DNA of 64,000 nt from Streptomyces sp. ML-6 (GTDB lineage Bacteria; Actinomycetota; Actinomycetes; Streptomycetales; Streptomycetaceae): NCBI RefSeq assembly GCF_030116705.1, contig NZ_JAOTIK010000001.1, positions 3,192,001 through 3,256,000 of the forward strand, written 5' to 3'. How positions within the stretch are numbered: the stretch's first letter is position 1; each line of letters opens with the position of its first letter. The notes beneath the pieces are model-generated. The model had not been told where the DNA came from and did not search any database. It saw only the letters and a program-made list of their open reading frames with translations. The position numbers were made by a program, and so were the translations under genes. This document shows, in pieces, positions 1 to 8,075 of the stretch.

Positions 1-83
1 TTGCCGAGGCCGTACCGTCGCCCGTTCGTCCCTTCGCCTGTCCGCCCCTTGGCCCGTTCGCCCGTTCGCCCCTGCGTCCGTCA
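1..83. repeat. Degenerate short tandem repeat next to a stop codon
   Basis: The left edge carries a run of related 9-bp-like blocks (variants of CCCGTTCGC) that ends at the stop codon of the first gene. It is imperfect and cut by the window edge, so unit length and copy number are uncertain. It resembles other arrays in this window that touch stop codons. Confidence 0.4.
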
Positions 84-926
84 GAGGAACTCCGCGTACG
101 CGTCCAGTGCGCGCAGCACCTCCCGCTCCCCCGCCGGGGGAAGCTGCAGGACGACCTCCTCGATGCCCAGGTCCGCGTAGTGCGCCAGCTTGCCCGCACT
201 CGGCAGCACCGCGTACGGGACGATCCGGAGGTCCTTCGGGTCGCGGCCCTCGGCCTCCCAGACCTCGCGGAGGCGGGGGACGGACTCGGTCAGGCCCCGG
301 CCGCCGATGGGCAGCCAGCCGTCGGTGTACCGGGCGATGTCGGTGAACAGCTTCGGCCCGGCCGCGCCGCCCAGCAGGGTACGGGGGCCGTTCACCGGGC
401 CGCGCGGCTCCTGGACCGGCTTCGGGTACGCGTGGCTGGCCCGGACCGAGCCGAACTCGCCCTCGTACGCCGTGGGTTCGTCCGCCCACAGGGCCCGCAT
501 CAGGGCGAGCCGGTCGCGGACCAGGTCGCGGCGGGTCGACCAGTCCACCCCGTGGTCGGCGGCCTCCTCGACGTTCCAGCCGTAGCCGACGCCCAGGGTG
601 AACCGGCCGCCGGAGAGGTGGTCGAGGGTGGCGACCTGCTTGGCCAGGTCGATCGGGTCGTGCTGGGCGACGAGCGTGATGCCGGTGCCCAGCGCGAGGC
701 GTTCGGTGACGGCGGCGGCCTGGGCGAGGGCCACGAAGGGGTCGAGGGTGCGGCCGTACTCCGGCGGGAGGTCGCCGCCGGCCGGGTAGGGGGTGTCCCG
801 GCTCACCGGGATGTGGGTGTGTTCGGGCAGGTAGAGGCCGCCGAAACCGCGCTGTTCGAGCTCGCGGGCGAGCCGCAGCGGCGTGATCGTCTGGTCGGTG
901 AGGAAGATCGTCGTGGCGATCCGCAT
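81..926 (-). CDS. LLM-class F420-dependent oxidoreductase (TIGR03619-like)
   Basis: A 281-residue TIM-barrel oxidoreductase of the luciferase-like (LLM) superfamily, cytosolic, probably using F420 or FMN; substrate unknown. The family signature is visible as LAKQVATLDHLSGGRF (about residues 94-109) followed by GVGYGW, and the protein ends with the helix-rich tail usual for this group. The chosen ATG has GGAGG 8 nt upstream; an in-frame ATG 49 codons further up has no such site and would add non-protein-like sequence. It runs divergently from the exported PHP hydrolase, with about 200 bp between them. It is a relative of the LLM enzyme encoded at 13734-14678 but is not part of that cluster. 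Cofactor assignment is from family knowledge, not from the sequence itself. Confidence 0.85.
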   Translation of the reverse strand: MRIATTIFLTDQTITPLRLARELEQRGFGGLYLPEHTHIPVSRDTPYPAGGDLPPEYGRTLDPFVALAQAAAVTERLALGTGITLVAQHDPIDLAKQVATLDHLSGGRFTLGVGYGWNVEEAADHGVDWSTRRDLVRDRLALMRALWADEPTAYEGEFGSVRASHAYPKPVQEPRGPVNGPRTLLGGAAGPKLFTDIARYTDGWLPIGGRGLTESVPRLREVWEAEGRDPKDLRIVPYAVLPSAGKLAHYADLGIEEVVLQLPPAGEREVLRALDAYAEFL

Positions 927-1134
927 GTGAGGGCACCTCCGTCGTGATCCGGTGGCCCCAACGTATGCCGTGCGGTGCGGAAATCCGAGTACGCGGGCCC
1001 CGCCGGGAACCGGGGCGGAGGGCTCGGCCCGTCCAGGTGGGGCGGCGTTCTTCCGGAGTTCATCGTCAACCATCAGGGTTTCGGGTGCGCGTCCTTGTCC
1101 TGCCGTTCGTCACGACACCCGAGGAGCCCATCGC

Positions 1135-2685
1135 ATGTCCACCGCATCGCACTCCGCCCACGGTCGTCCGCTCCACGGTCACCCGATGGGCAGACGCGGT
1201 CTTCTCGTCACGACCGCCGCCACCGCTCTTACCCTGGGCACCGTGAGCTTCGCCGACGCCGCACCCCCCGGGGGCAGGGGCCACGGGCCCGACCGGACCA
1301 GGACCGTGCGCGGCACCCTGCCCACCGGGGCGCCCGACTTCGTTTATCTTCCCGTCGAAGTACCGCACGGGGTACGGGAGATGGCTGTCTCGTACACGTA
1401 CGAGAAGACGCCCGTACCGGCCGGGACCCAGGGCAACGCCCTCGACATCGGCATCTTCGACGAGCGCGGCACCGAACCGGGCGGGCGCGGCTTCCGGGGG
1501 TGGTCCGGCGGGGCGCGCAGCAGCTTCTTCATCCGGGCGGACGCGGCGACCCCCGGCTACATCGCGGGCCCGGTGCGGGAGGGTACCTGGCACATCGCGC
1601 TCGGCCCGTACACCGTCGCCCCCGAGGGGCTGCCGTACGAGGTGACGATCACCCTGCGCTTCGGGCCCGCCGGGAGCACGCCGGAGCCCGTGTACCCGCC
1701 GGAGCGCGCGAAGGGGCGCGGTCGGGCCTGGTACCGGGGGGACTGCCACCTGCACTCCGTGCACTCGGACGGCAGGCGCACCCCCGCCGAGATCGCCGCC
1801 GCCGCACGCGCGGCCGGGCTCGACTTCATCAACAGCAGCGAACACAACACGCACTCCGCGCACGGGGCATGGGCCGGACTGTGGGGCGACGACCTCCTCG
1901 TGCTGACCGGCGAGGAGGTCACCACCCGCAACGGGCACCTGCTCGCGCTGGCCGTCGACCCGGGGACGTTCGTCGACTGGCGCTACCGGGCCCGCGACAA
2001 CCGGTTCGGGCACTACGCGAAGGCCGTGCGCCGCGCCGGCGGCCTGGTGGTGCCCGCCCATCCGCACGCCACCTGCGTCGGCTGCCACTGGAAGTTCGGC
2101 TTCGGCGACGCGGGCGCGGTGGAGGTGTGGAACGGCGCGTACAGCCCCGAGGACGAGGTGGCGCTCGCCGAGTGGGACAACTCCCTGGTCGCCGCCGCCC
2201 GTTGGTCGAAGCCGTGGATCCCGGCGATGGGCAACAGCGACGCGCACCGGGAGCCGGACCTGGTGGGGCTGCCGCAGACCGTCGTGCTCGCCGACGAACT
2301 GTCGCGCGAGGCGATCGTGGCCGGAATCAGGGCCGGGCACTCGTACATCGCCGAGTCGTCCGCCCTCTCGCTCTCCTTCGGCGCCTCGGGCGGGCGCGGC
2401 CGGCATGCCGGGATCGGCGAGCGGCTGCGGGTGGACGGGGACGACACCCCGGTCACCGTGCGCCTGGAGGTGGCCGGGGCGCCCGGCTGCACCGTGCACT
2501 TCGTCACCGACCAGGGCACCCTGTTCACCACCGGGCTGCCGGAGTCGGGCGCCGGGGCGGTGGAGTGGCGCACGACCCCGTCCCACGCCGCCTACGTACG
2601 GGCCGAGGTCCGGCACCCGGCGACGGTGCCGGGGCTGCCCGGGGCAATGGCGGCACTCACCAATCCGGTGTTCCTGGAGGGGTAG
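1135..2685 (+). CDS. Tat-exported PHP-domain metallohydrolase (CehA/McbA family)
   Basis: A 516-residue exported metal-dependent hydrolase. The N-terminus has a twin-arginine signal (MGRRGLLVTTAATALTLG, about residues 18-35) and an Ala-rich cleavage region. After a beta-rich N-terminal part comes a PHP domain: GDCHLHSVHSDG (about residues 202-213) gives the first metal-binding motif, SSEHNTHS the second, and VVPAHPHATC and GNSDAHREPD later His/Asp ligands. CehA/McbA relatives include carbamate hydrolases, but many are phosphoesterase-like, so the substrate is open. The ATG has GAGGAG 8 nt upstream; upstream in-frame starts would displace the Tat signal from the N-terminus. Monocistronic, divergent from the LLM gene on its left. 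Confidence 0.85.
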   Translation: MSTASHSAHGRPLHGHPMGRRGLLVTTAATALTLGTVSFADAAPPGGRGHGPDRTRTVRGTLPTGAPDFVYLPVEVPHGVREMAVSYTYEKTPVPAGTQGNALDIGIFDERGTEPGGRGFRGWSGGARSSFFIRADAATPGYIAGPVREGTWHIALGPYTVAPEGLPYEVTITLRFGPAGSTPEPVYPPERAKGRGRAWYRGDCHLHSVHSDGRRTPAEIAAAARAAGLDFINSSEHNTHSAHGAWAGLWGDDLLVLTGEEVTTRNGHLLALAVDPGTFVDWRYRARDNRFGHYAKAVRRAGGLVVPAHPHATCVGCHWKFGFGDAGAVEVWNGAYSPEDEVALAEWDNSLVAAARWSKPWIPAMGNSDAHREPDLVGLPQTVVLADELSREAIVAGIRAGHSYIAESSALSLSFGASGGRGRHAGIGERLRVDGDDTPVTVRLEVAGAPGCTVHFVTDQGTLFTTGLPESGAGAVEWRTTPSHAAYVRAEVRHPATVPGLPGAMAALTNPVFLEG

Positions 2686-2996
2686 GCGGTGCCGCCCGGT
2701 GGGCCCCGGGGGGCGGGTCTCGTACGGGACCGGGTTTCAGGGGCCGGGCGGCAGGGTGTGCAGGCGTATGCCGTGGCGGGCCCGCAGCCGTCCCCTCCGG
2801 CCTGCGGGGACCCTCTCCCCCGTGCCCCGCACCGGAGGGAGCCCGGCACCGGCAAGGACGAACATTTTGCCATGAAGTCCCTTGGTACGGGAGGGAGTTG
2901 ACGGAAGGCACCTGGAGCCGCACCTCGCCATGAAAGCCCTCGCCGCCGTACGGGCCGCTCCCGCCGTACAGGCCGTCGCCACCGTACGGGCCGTCG
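2686..2996. other. Intergenic gap between convergent genes
   Basis: About 310 bp between the convergent PHP hydrolase and MFS genes. Open frames here do not show codon bias. Apart from the tandem array at its right end I see no gene, RNA or strong terminator hairpin. Confidence 0.6.
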
Positions 2997-2998
2997 TC
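2945..2998. repeat. 18-bp tandem array (3 units) overlapping the MFS stop codon
   Basis: Three consecutive 18-bp units built on NCCGTACGGGCCGTCGCC (starts at 2945, 2963 and 2981). The last unit contains two bases of the stop codon of the MFS gene, so the array starts inside the gene end and extends outward. It is contiguous with no spacers, so it is not CRISPR-like. Confidence 0.75.
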
Positions 2999-4352
2999 AG
3001 CCGGCCTGGAGAGCCGGTTCGGTACGGGGCTCGTCGATGCCCAACCGGCGGGCGCAGGAGCGCTGTTGTACGGCCGACAGGCCCGCGACCGCCGTCCCCA
3101 GCACCAGCCATCCCACCGGCCCGGCGGCCATCACCGCGCCGGTCAGCAGCGGCGGGCCCGCCGACTTCTGGATGGACTGCGACATCCCGGCCACCCCCAG
3201 GTACGCGGCGCGGGAGTCCTCGGGCGCGAGCAGGACCGCCAGCTCCCACGAACTCACCGACCGCATCAGCTCCGCCAGGGTGACCAGCAGGGCCGCGGCG
3301 AGCAGCAGGGCCGCGGCCGCCCAGGTGCCGACCAGGGCCGCCGCGGCCAGGCAGCCGCAGCACACGAACGTCAGGACCCCGTACAGCAGCACCGCCCGCG
3401 TCGCCCGGCGCGGACCCTCGGCGCGCTTCGACACGCTCAGCTGGAGCACCACGACCAGCACGGTGTTGATGACGAGGAAGGCCGGGACGAGGGCGTGCGG
3501 CGCGGAGGTGCGCTCCACCAGCCACAGCGGCAGGCCGACGGCGAGGATCGAGTCGTCGAGGTTCATCGGGATGTCCAGGAGGGCGAACCGGAGGTAGCCG
3601 CGGTCCCGCCACGGGCCGGTCCTGCGGACGGGGGCTTCACGGCCGTCACCTGCCAGGACTTCGCGGCCGTCACCGACGGGGGCTTCACGCCCGTCGCCCG
3701 CCGGGGCGCCGGACCGTGCCACCTCGAGGGTCCGCTCCCGCGCCTCGTCCGTGCGCCACACCAGCACCGCGGCCACGACGAACGACAGCGCGTTGCCCAG
3801 GATCAGGGCCCGGTAGGCGCCCGTGGTGCCCACCGCCAGGCCGATCGCCGCGATCCCGGCGCCGACGCCGTAGCCCGCGTTGGCCGCGCTGCGCGACAGC
3901 GCCTGGTAGGCCGCGCGCCGCTCGCCCGCGGTCCGGGTCGCGAACAGCATCTCCAGGGTCTTCGCGGCCCGGTCGCCCACGTAGGTCACGGCGATGACGG
4001 GGAGCAGCGCGCCGAAGTCCGAGCACACCAGCACCAGGGCGAGGGTCACCAGCCTGAGCAGGTGGCAGCCGATCAGCAGCGGGCGCACCGGGAACCGCCC
4101 GGCCAGGCGCCCGGCCAGGGGCGAGCCCGCAATGCCCGCCACCCCGGCCGTGCCCAGCAGCACGCCGATCTGCTGGGCGCTCAACTGGGTCACGAAGGTG
4201 AGGTAGAGGACCGAGGAAGCGGCCCACAGCCCCGAGCCGGTGCGGTCCACGGCCAGGGCGAGCAGCATGATCCGTGCGTTGCGACCGCCCGGCGGATTGC
4301 GCAACTGGGCCAGCAGCCCCTGCCCCTCGCCGCCGTCCCCACCGCGCCGCAT
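2997..4352 (-). CDS. MFS transporter
   Basis: A 451-residue inner-membrane permease with the hydrophobicity of about 12 transmembrane segments. The first half includes SAQQIGVLLGTAGVAGIAGS then LAGRLAGRFPVRPLL, a variant of the MFS motif A loop between segments 2 and 3; the central cytoplasmic loop (about residues 215-250) contains a short repeated GDGREAPV element. Probably an efflux permease, but the substrate cannot be read. The ATG has GAGGGG 9-14 nt upstream. It is divergent from the LigD 3'-phosphoesterase gene; the 270-bp spacer holds a long interrupted palindrome about 100 bp upstream of this start, so repression by a ligand-binding regulator encoded elsewhere is plausible. Confidence 0.85.
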   Translation of the reverse strand: MRRGGDGGEGQGLLAQLRNPPGGRNARIMLLALAVDRTGSGLWAASSVLYLTFVTQLSAQQIGVLLGTAGVAGIAGSPLAGRLAGRFPVRPLLIGCHLLRLVTLALVLVCSDFGALLPVIAVTYVGDRAAKTLEMLFATRTAGERRAAYQALSRSAANAGYGVGAGIAAIGLAVGTTGAYRALILGNALSFVVAAVLVWRTDEARERTLEVARSGAPAGDGREAPVGDGREVLAGDGREAPVRRTGPWRDRGYLRFALLDIPMNLDDSILAVGLPLWLVERTSAPHALVPAFLVINTVLVVVLQLSVSKRAEGPRRATRAVLLYGVLTFVCCGCLAAAALVGTWAAAALLLAAALLVTLAELMRSVSSWELAVLLAPEDSRAAYLGVAGMSQSIQKSAGPPLLTGAVMAAGPVGWLVLGTAVAGLSAVQQRSCARRLGIDEPRTEPALQAG

Positions 4353-4448
4353 CGCGCGCCCCCCTCGACCTGCTCGACCTGCTCGACACGCCCGGTGCCG
4401 GAAACCTCGGACACCGGGGAACACGGAGGAAGCCTGCCCGCCAAACAG

Positions 4449-4477
4449 TCTCGATGTCAAGATACTTGATGACGAGA
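4449..4477. promoter_or_regulatory. 29-bp interrupted palindrome, candidate MarR-type operator
   Basis: Arms TCTCG..TCAAG and CTTGA..CGAGA are symmetric around position 4463. Inside it, TCTCGATGTCAAGA is itself an imperfect dyad of the TCTTGA-N2-TCAAGA type used by several actinobacterial MarR-family regulators. It lies in the divergent spacer between the MFS gene and the LigD-PE gene. No MarR gene is adjacent, so the regulator is an inference. Confidence 0.5.
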
Positions 4478-4622
4478 TACTGCCCCCGCCACCCGTCCCG
4501 ATCCGTCCCGATCCGCCGCGCCTCGCCCCGCTCCGATCCGCCCCCTCCCTGTGCGCTTCGCGACCGGCGGCGGCACAGTGGAAGAAGACCTCGGGCGGGA
4601 TCGCCGACGAGGAGGTGTCCGG

Positions 4623-5240
4623 ATGAACATGACCCGTGACAACGACGGCGGCCTCCGGGACCGGCCCGGCGAGTGGTCCGGCGGGGCGGGGCGGGCGGCC
4701 CCGGCGCCCTGCTTCGTCGTGCAGATCCATCAGGCCCGGCGCATGCACTTCGACTTCCGGCTGGAGGTCGACGGCGTGCTGAAGTCGTGGGCGGTGCCGC
4801 GCGGCCCCTCGGAGAATCCGCGCGAGCGGCGACTGGCCGTCCCGACGGAGGACCACCCGCTGGAGTACCGCACATTCGAGGGCGTCATCGCGAAGGGCGA
4901 GCGCGGCGGCGGCACGGTGATCGTCTGGGACCAGGGCACCTACCGGCCGCTCAGCCACGACCGCCGGGGCACGCCGGTGCCGTTCGCGCAGTCCCTGGAG
5001 GAGGGGCACGCGACGTTCTGGCTCGACGGGACCAGGCTGCAGGGCGAGTTCGCCCTCACCCGCTTCAAGGGGGGCGCTGCGGAGAACGTCCCCGGCGGGG
5101 AGGTGTGGCTGCTGATCAAGGCCAGGGACAACCGGGCCACCCACGACGGGCCGGAGACGCCGGACCCGTACCGGGCGCGCTCGGCCCGCACCGGACGCAC
5201 GCTGGCGCAGGTCGCGGCCGAGGAGGGCCCCGGAGGCTGA
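4623..5240 (+). CDS. Stand-alone LigD-type 3'-phosphoesterase domain protein
   Basis: A 205-residue protein corresponding to the 3'-phosphoesterase module of bacterial NHEJ ligase LigD, without ligase or polymerase domains. The family core is present: FVVQIHQARRMHFDFRLE (about residues 31-48; its His and Asp belong to the PE active site), LKSWAVPRGPS, and later EDHPLEYRTFEG, GTVIVWDQGTY and LQGEFALTRFKG. In LigD this module removes 3'-phosphate or ribonucleotide ends before sealing. A free-standing copy could act in DNA end repair or RNA 3'-end healing. ATG with GAGGAGG about 7 nt upstream. No Ku or LigD gene is nearby; the only partner is the divergent MFS gene. Confidence 0.88.
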   Translation: MNMTRDNDGGLRDRPGEWSGGAGRAAPAPCFVVQIHQARRMHFDFRLEVDGVLKSWAVPRGPSENPRERRLAVPTEDHPLEYRTFEGVIAKGERGGGTVIVWDQGTYRPLSHDRRGTPVPFAQSLEEGHATFWLDGTRLQGEFALTRFKGGAAENVPGGEVWLLIKARDNRATHDGPETPDPYRARSARTGRTLAQVAAEEGPGG

Positions 5241-5348
5241 ACCCCGGCCGGACGGACCCCGGCGCGACCCTGCACCCCCGCGCCGCCCCGCACCCCGTGG
5301 ACCGGCCAGGACCCCGAAGGCCGACCAGGACTCCCCGATCCCGAGAAT

Positions 5349-5367
5349 TTAGGTTAGCCTAACCTGA
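5349..5367. promoter_or_regulatory. Iron box (DtxR/DmdR-type operator)
   Basis: TTAGGTTAGCCTAACCTGA matches the 19-bp actinobacterial DtxR/DmdR1/IdeR consensus TTAGGTTAGSCTAACCTAA at all but one position. It lies 30 bp upstream of the start of the siderophore-interacting protein, where it would overlap the promoter and repress under iron sufficiency. Confidence 0.92.
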
Positions 5368-5396
5368 ATTTATTCTCGGTGCGGGGAGGGACAGCG

Positions 5397-6131
5397 GTGG
5401 GTCACGGCTGGGAGGGCGTCGTCCTCAAGCTCATGCGGGGACGGGACTTCACGTTCACCGTGACCGGTGCGGAACAGGTCACCGAGGACTTCCGCCGGAT
5501 CCACCTCACCGACGGCGGGCTGCTCGCCGCGACCGGGGGCGCCCATCCGACGATGTGGGTCAGGATCTGGTTCGAGCGGGGCGGCAAGCCGCACCAGCGC
5601 GCCTACACCCTGGTCGACCCGGACCCGGCCGCCGGTACGTTCAGCCTGGAGTTCGCCCTGCACGAGGGGGCCGCGAGCGACTGGGCCCGTGCGGCGAAGC
5701 CGGGCGACACGATCGACGCCACGCTCCAGGGCACCGGCTTCGCGCCGCCCGAGCCCCGGCCGGCCCGGCTCTTCGTGGTCGGCGACCCGGCCTCGCTGCC
5801 CGCGATCAACTCCCTGCTGGACGCGTTCCCGGGAACCCCGGCCACCCTGTGGTTCGAGACCTCGCACCCCTCGGACGAGCGGCTGCCGCTCCGGCTGGAC
5901 CCGGACCACCACATCCTGCACCGGGTACCGCGCCGCGACCGGGGCGCCGGGCTGGTAGCCGAGGTGAAGTCGGCCCTGCCGCGGCTGCTGGGGTCCGACG
6001 CCTCCGACGCGTACGTCTGGATCGCCTGCGACACGGCGACCACCCGGGCCCTGTCCTCGTACGCGCGCAAGGAGCTGTCCGTGCCCAAGGAGCGGGTGAA
6101 CGCCCTGGGCTACTGGCGCGCCACCGGCTGA
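5397..6131 (+). CDS. Siderophore-interacting protein (FAD/NAD(P)H ferric-siderophore reductase)
   Basis: A 244-residue cytosolic flavoprotein of the ViuB/SIP family that reduces ferric siderophores to release iron. Visible landmarks: an N-terminal FAD-binding beta-barrel with RAYTLVDPDPAAGTFSLEF, where RxYT is the FAD-binding signature of the family, then a C-terminal NAD(P)H-binding half with FVVGDPASLPAINSLL, and a final KERVNALGYWR typical of SIP C-termini. I prefer the GTG at 5397 because GGGGAGGG lies 8-14 nt upstream; another GTG six codons earlier overlaps that site. The iron box just upstream indicates DmdR1/IdeR control. There are no siderophore biosynthesis or uptake genes beside it. 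It converges on the APC permease. Confidence 0.9.
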   Translation: MGHGWEGVVLKLMRGRDFTFTVTGAEQVTEDFRRIHLTDGGLLAATGGAHPTMWVRIWFERGGKPHQRAYTLVDPDPAAGTFSLEFALHEGAASDWARAAKPGDTIDATLQGTGFAPPEPRPARLFVVGDPASLPAINSLLDAFPGTPATLWFETSHPSDERLPLRLDPDHHILHRVPRRDRGAGLVAEVKSALPRLLGSDASDAYVWIACDTATTRALSSYARKELSVPKERVNALGYWRATG

Positions 6132-6163
6132 CCGCCCGGTCCGCCCCGTCCCCCGGGCCGCCC

Positions 6164-7729
6164 TCAGTCCTCGACGACCAGCGCCGGGGTCTCCCTGGTC
6201 AGGATCTCGCCGCGGAAGAACGCCGGGCTGCGGCGCTGCATCACCAGCATCAGCACCACGCCGAGCAGCAGCAGCCCGACGCCGATCACGAACACCGAGC
6301 CGACCCCGAGGACCTCCGAGCCGGAGCCGTAGGCCGGGTCCCACATGTCGTGGAGGGTCTTGCCGAAGACCGCGGTGAGCAGGAGGCCGCCGACGACCGG
6401 GAAGAGTCCCTTGAAGGCCAGGTCGCGGAAGGAGCGGGTCAGGTCGGCGCGGAAGTACCAGGCGCAGGCGAAGGCCGTCAGCGCGTAGTAGAAGCAGATC
6501 ATGAGGCCGAGCGCGTAGATTGTGTCGACCAGGACGTGCTCGCTGACCAGGGTCATCACCGTGTAGAAGACGCCGGTCGCGACGCCCGCCATGACGGTGG
6601 CCCGGCCCGGGGTCCTGAAACGCGGGTGGACGCGGGCGTACGAGGCGGGCAGGGCCTCGTACGAGGACATCGCGAGCACCGTGCGGGCCACCGGGATGAA
6701 GGTGGTCTGGAGGCTGGCGGCGGCCGAGGCGAGCACCGCGACGAAGAGCAGGATGCCGAGGCCGGGGCCCATGACCGGGCCGGCGAGCGCGGCGAAGACG
6801 TTGTCGGAGGTCTCGGGGTTGGCCAGGCCGAGCCCCGAGTCGCCGGAGCCGACGGCCATCTGGGCGGCCACCCCGGTCGCCAGGTAGGAGCCGACGAGCA
6901 CGACCATCGCGATGAGGGCGGCCCGGCCGGGGGTCTTCTCGCTGCCGACGGTCTCCTCGTTGGCGGTCAGGCAGGCGTCCCAGCCCCAGAACATGAAGAT
7001 CGACAGCGACAGACCGGCGGTGAACGCCGCGAACGACTGCACCGCGAACGGGTTCAGCCAGGACCAGGAGAAGTCCAGGGACGAGGCGAACTCCCCGCTG
7101 CCCGCCTTCTGCACGGCCATCGCCACGAAGACCGCGAGGACCACGAGCTGGAGGCCGACCAGGGCGTACTGGACGCCCTTGGTGGCCGTCATCCCCCGGT
7201 AGCTGATCGCCGTGGCGATCGCGATCAGGGCCAGACAGGTCAGGATGTGGACGGGTTTGCTGTCGTCCAGGGCGGCGATCGACTCGCTGCCGGTGATCTC
7301 GCCCGCCAGGAGCCAGAAGTACGAGGTGGCCACGCCCGCCAGGTTCGACAGGACGATGATCGTCGCGATGACCAGGCCCCAGCCGCACATCCAGCCGACG
7401 CGCGGGCCGAACGCCTTCACCGTCCAGGTGAAGGAGGTGCCGCAGTCCGGCACGGCCTTGTTCAGCTCGCGGTACGCGAAGGCGACGAGCAGCATCGGCA
7501 GGAATCCGGCCAGGAAGACGGCGGGCATCTGCACGCCGACCTCCCCCGCCGTGGAGCCGAGAGTGGAGGTGAGGCAGTAGACGGGGGCGACGGTGGAGAC
7601 GCCGATGACGGCGCTGCCCATCAGGCCGACGGAGTTCCCGCCGAGTCCCTTGCCGCGCACGCCGCCGTCGGCCGGAACGGCGCCCGGTGCTGTGCCTCCG
7701 GCCCGCGGCCGCACGTCCAGCTGAGTCAT
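6164..7729 (-). CDS. APC-family amino acid permease
   Basis: A 521-residue integral membrane transporter of the amino acid-polyamine-organocation superfamily with about 12 hydrophobic segments. The first segment carries GLMGSAVIGVSTVAPVYC, equivalent to the unwound substrate-binding TM1 glycine motif of APC proteins; FMFWGWDACLTANEETVGS corresponds to the conserved TM6 substrate site and following loop. Likely imports an amino acid or polyamine. The chosen ATG (MTQLDV) has no clear Shine-Dalgarno sequence; an upstream in-frame ATG also lacks one, so the start is uncertain by about 10 residues. It converges on the SIP gene with 32 bp between stops. A 340-bp upstream gap with repeats separates it from the aldehyde dehydrogenase group. 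Confidence 0.85.
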   Translation of the reverse strand: MTQLDVRPRAGGTAPGAVPADGGVRGKGLGGNSVGLMGSAVIGVSTVAPVYCLTSTLGSTAGEVGVQMPAVFLAGFLPMLLVAFAYRELNKAVPDCGTSFTWTVKAFGPRVGWMCGWGLVIATIIVLSNLAGVATSYFWLLAGEITGSESIAALDDSKPVHILTCLALIAIATAISYRGMTATKGVQYALVGLQLVVLAVFVAMAVQKAGSGEFASSLDFSWSWLNPFAVQSFAAFTAGLSLSIFMFWGWDACLTANEETVGSEKTPGRAALIAMVVLVGSYLATGVAAQMAVGSGDSGLGLANPETSDNVFAALAGPVMGPGLGILLFVAVLASAAASLQTTFIPVARTVLAMSSYEALPASYARVHPRFRTPGRATVMAGVATGVFYTVMTLVSEHVLVDTIYALGLMICFYYALTAFACAWYFRADLTRSFRDLAFKGLFPVVGGLLLTAVFGKTLHDMWDPAYGSGSEVLGVGSVFVIGVGLLLLGVVLMLVMQRRSPAFFRGEILTRETPALVVED

Positions 7730-8071
7730 GAAGAGGACGATAAACGCTGCGATTTCCATATTCGGAGGGTGAGACTCCGCCGTCTCATCCTTGAATTCCA
7801 GGCAACAATACGGAAGAACCTTGGTTAATTGAAGGTCGTTCGCGAAGGCTGCCTTTCGATGCGAGGCCGGGGCTCGTTCGCAGCACCGTACGGGAATCGC
7901 AGCGGTGCCCGTTTTGTTCGGTTTCAAAATTTCCCGCGGGTGTCCGCTCAGCGGACACCCACCAACCGTTCCGGCTCGGCGGACACCCACCGACCGTTCC
8001 GGCTCAGCAAGCGCTGGACACTCACGGACCGTTCGGCTCGGCGGACGCTGGACGCCCACGGCCGTTCCGGC
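7730..8071. other. Intergenic gap upstream of the APC permease
   Basis: About 340 bp. The part next to the permease is unusually AT-rich for this genome and probably holds its promoter, including CCTTGGTTAATTGAAGG, an imperfect dyad. A perfect palindrome TGTCCGCT-C-AGCGGACA lies at 7941-7957 and leads into the tandem array. No gene is supported. Confidence 0.55.
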
Positions 8072-8075
8072 TCAG
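7952..8075. repeat. 28/34-bp tandem array overlapping the aldehyde dehydrogenase stop
   Basis: Four head-to-tail imperfect copies: two of 28 bp starting CGGACACCCACC at 7952 and 7980, then two 34-bp variants starting at 8008 and 8042 that carry GCTGGAC inserts. Each ends CGTTCCGGCTCRG or a close form. The fourth copy contains the TGA stop of the aldehyde dehydrogenase gene. Confidence 0.75.

Noticed and set aside
5349..7729. Siderophore or other biosynthetic cluster
   Set aside because: Only a siderophore reductase and a general amino acid permease are present; no NRPS, NIS synthetase or receptor genes.
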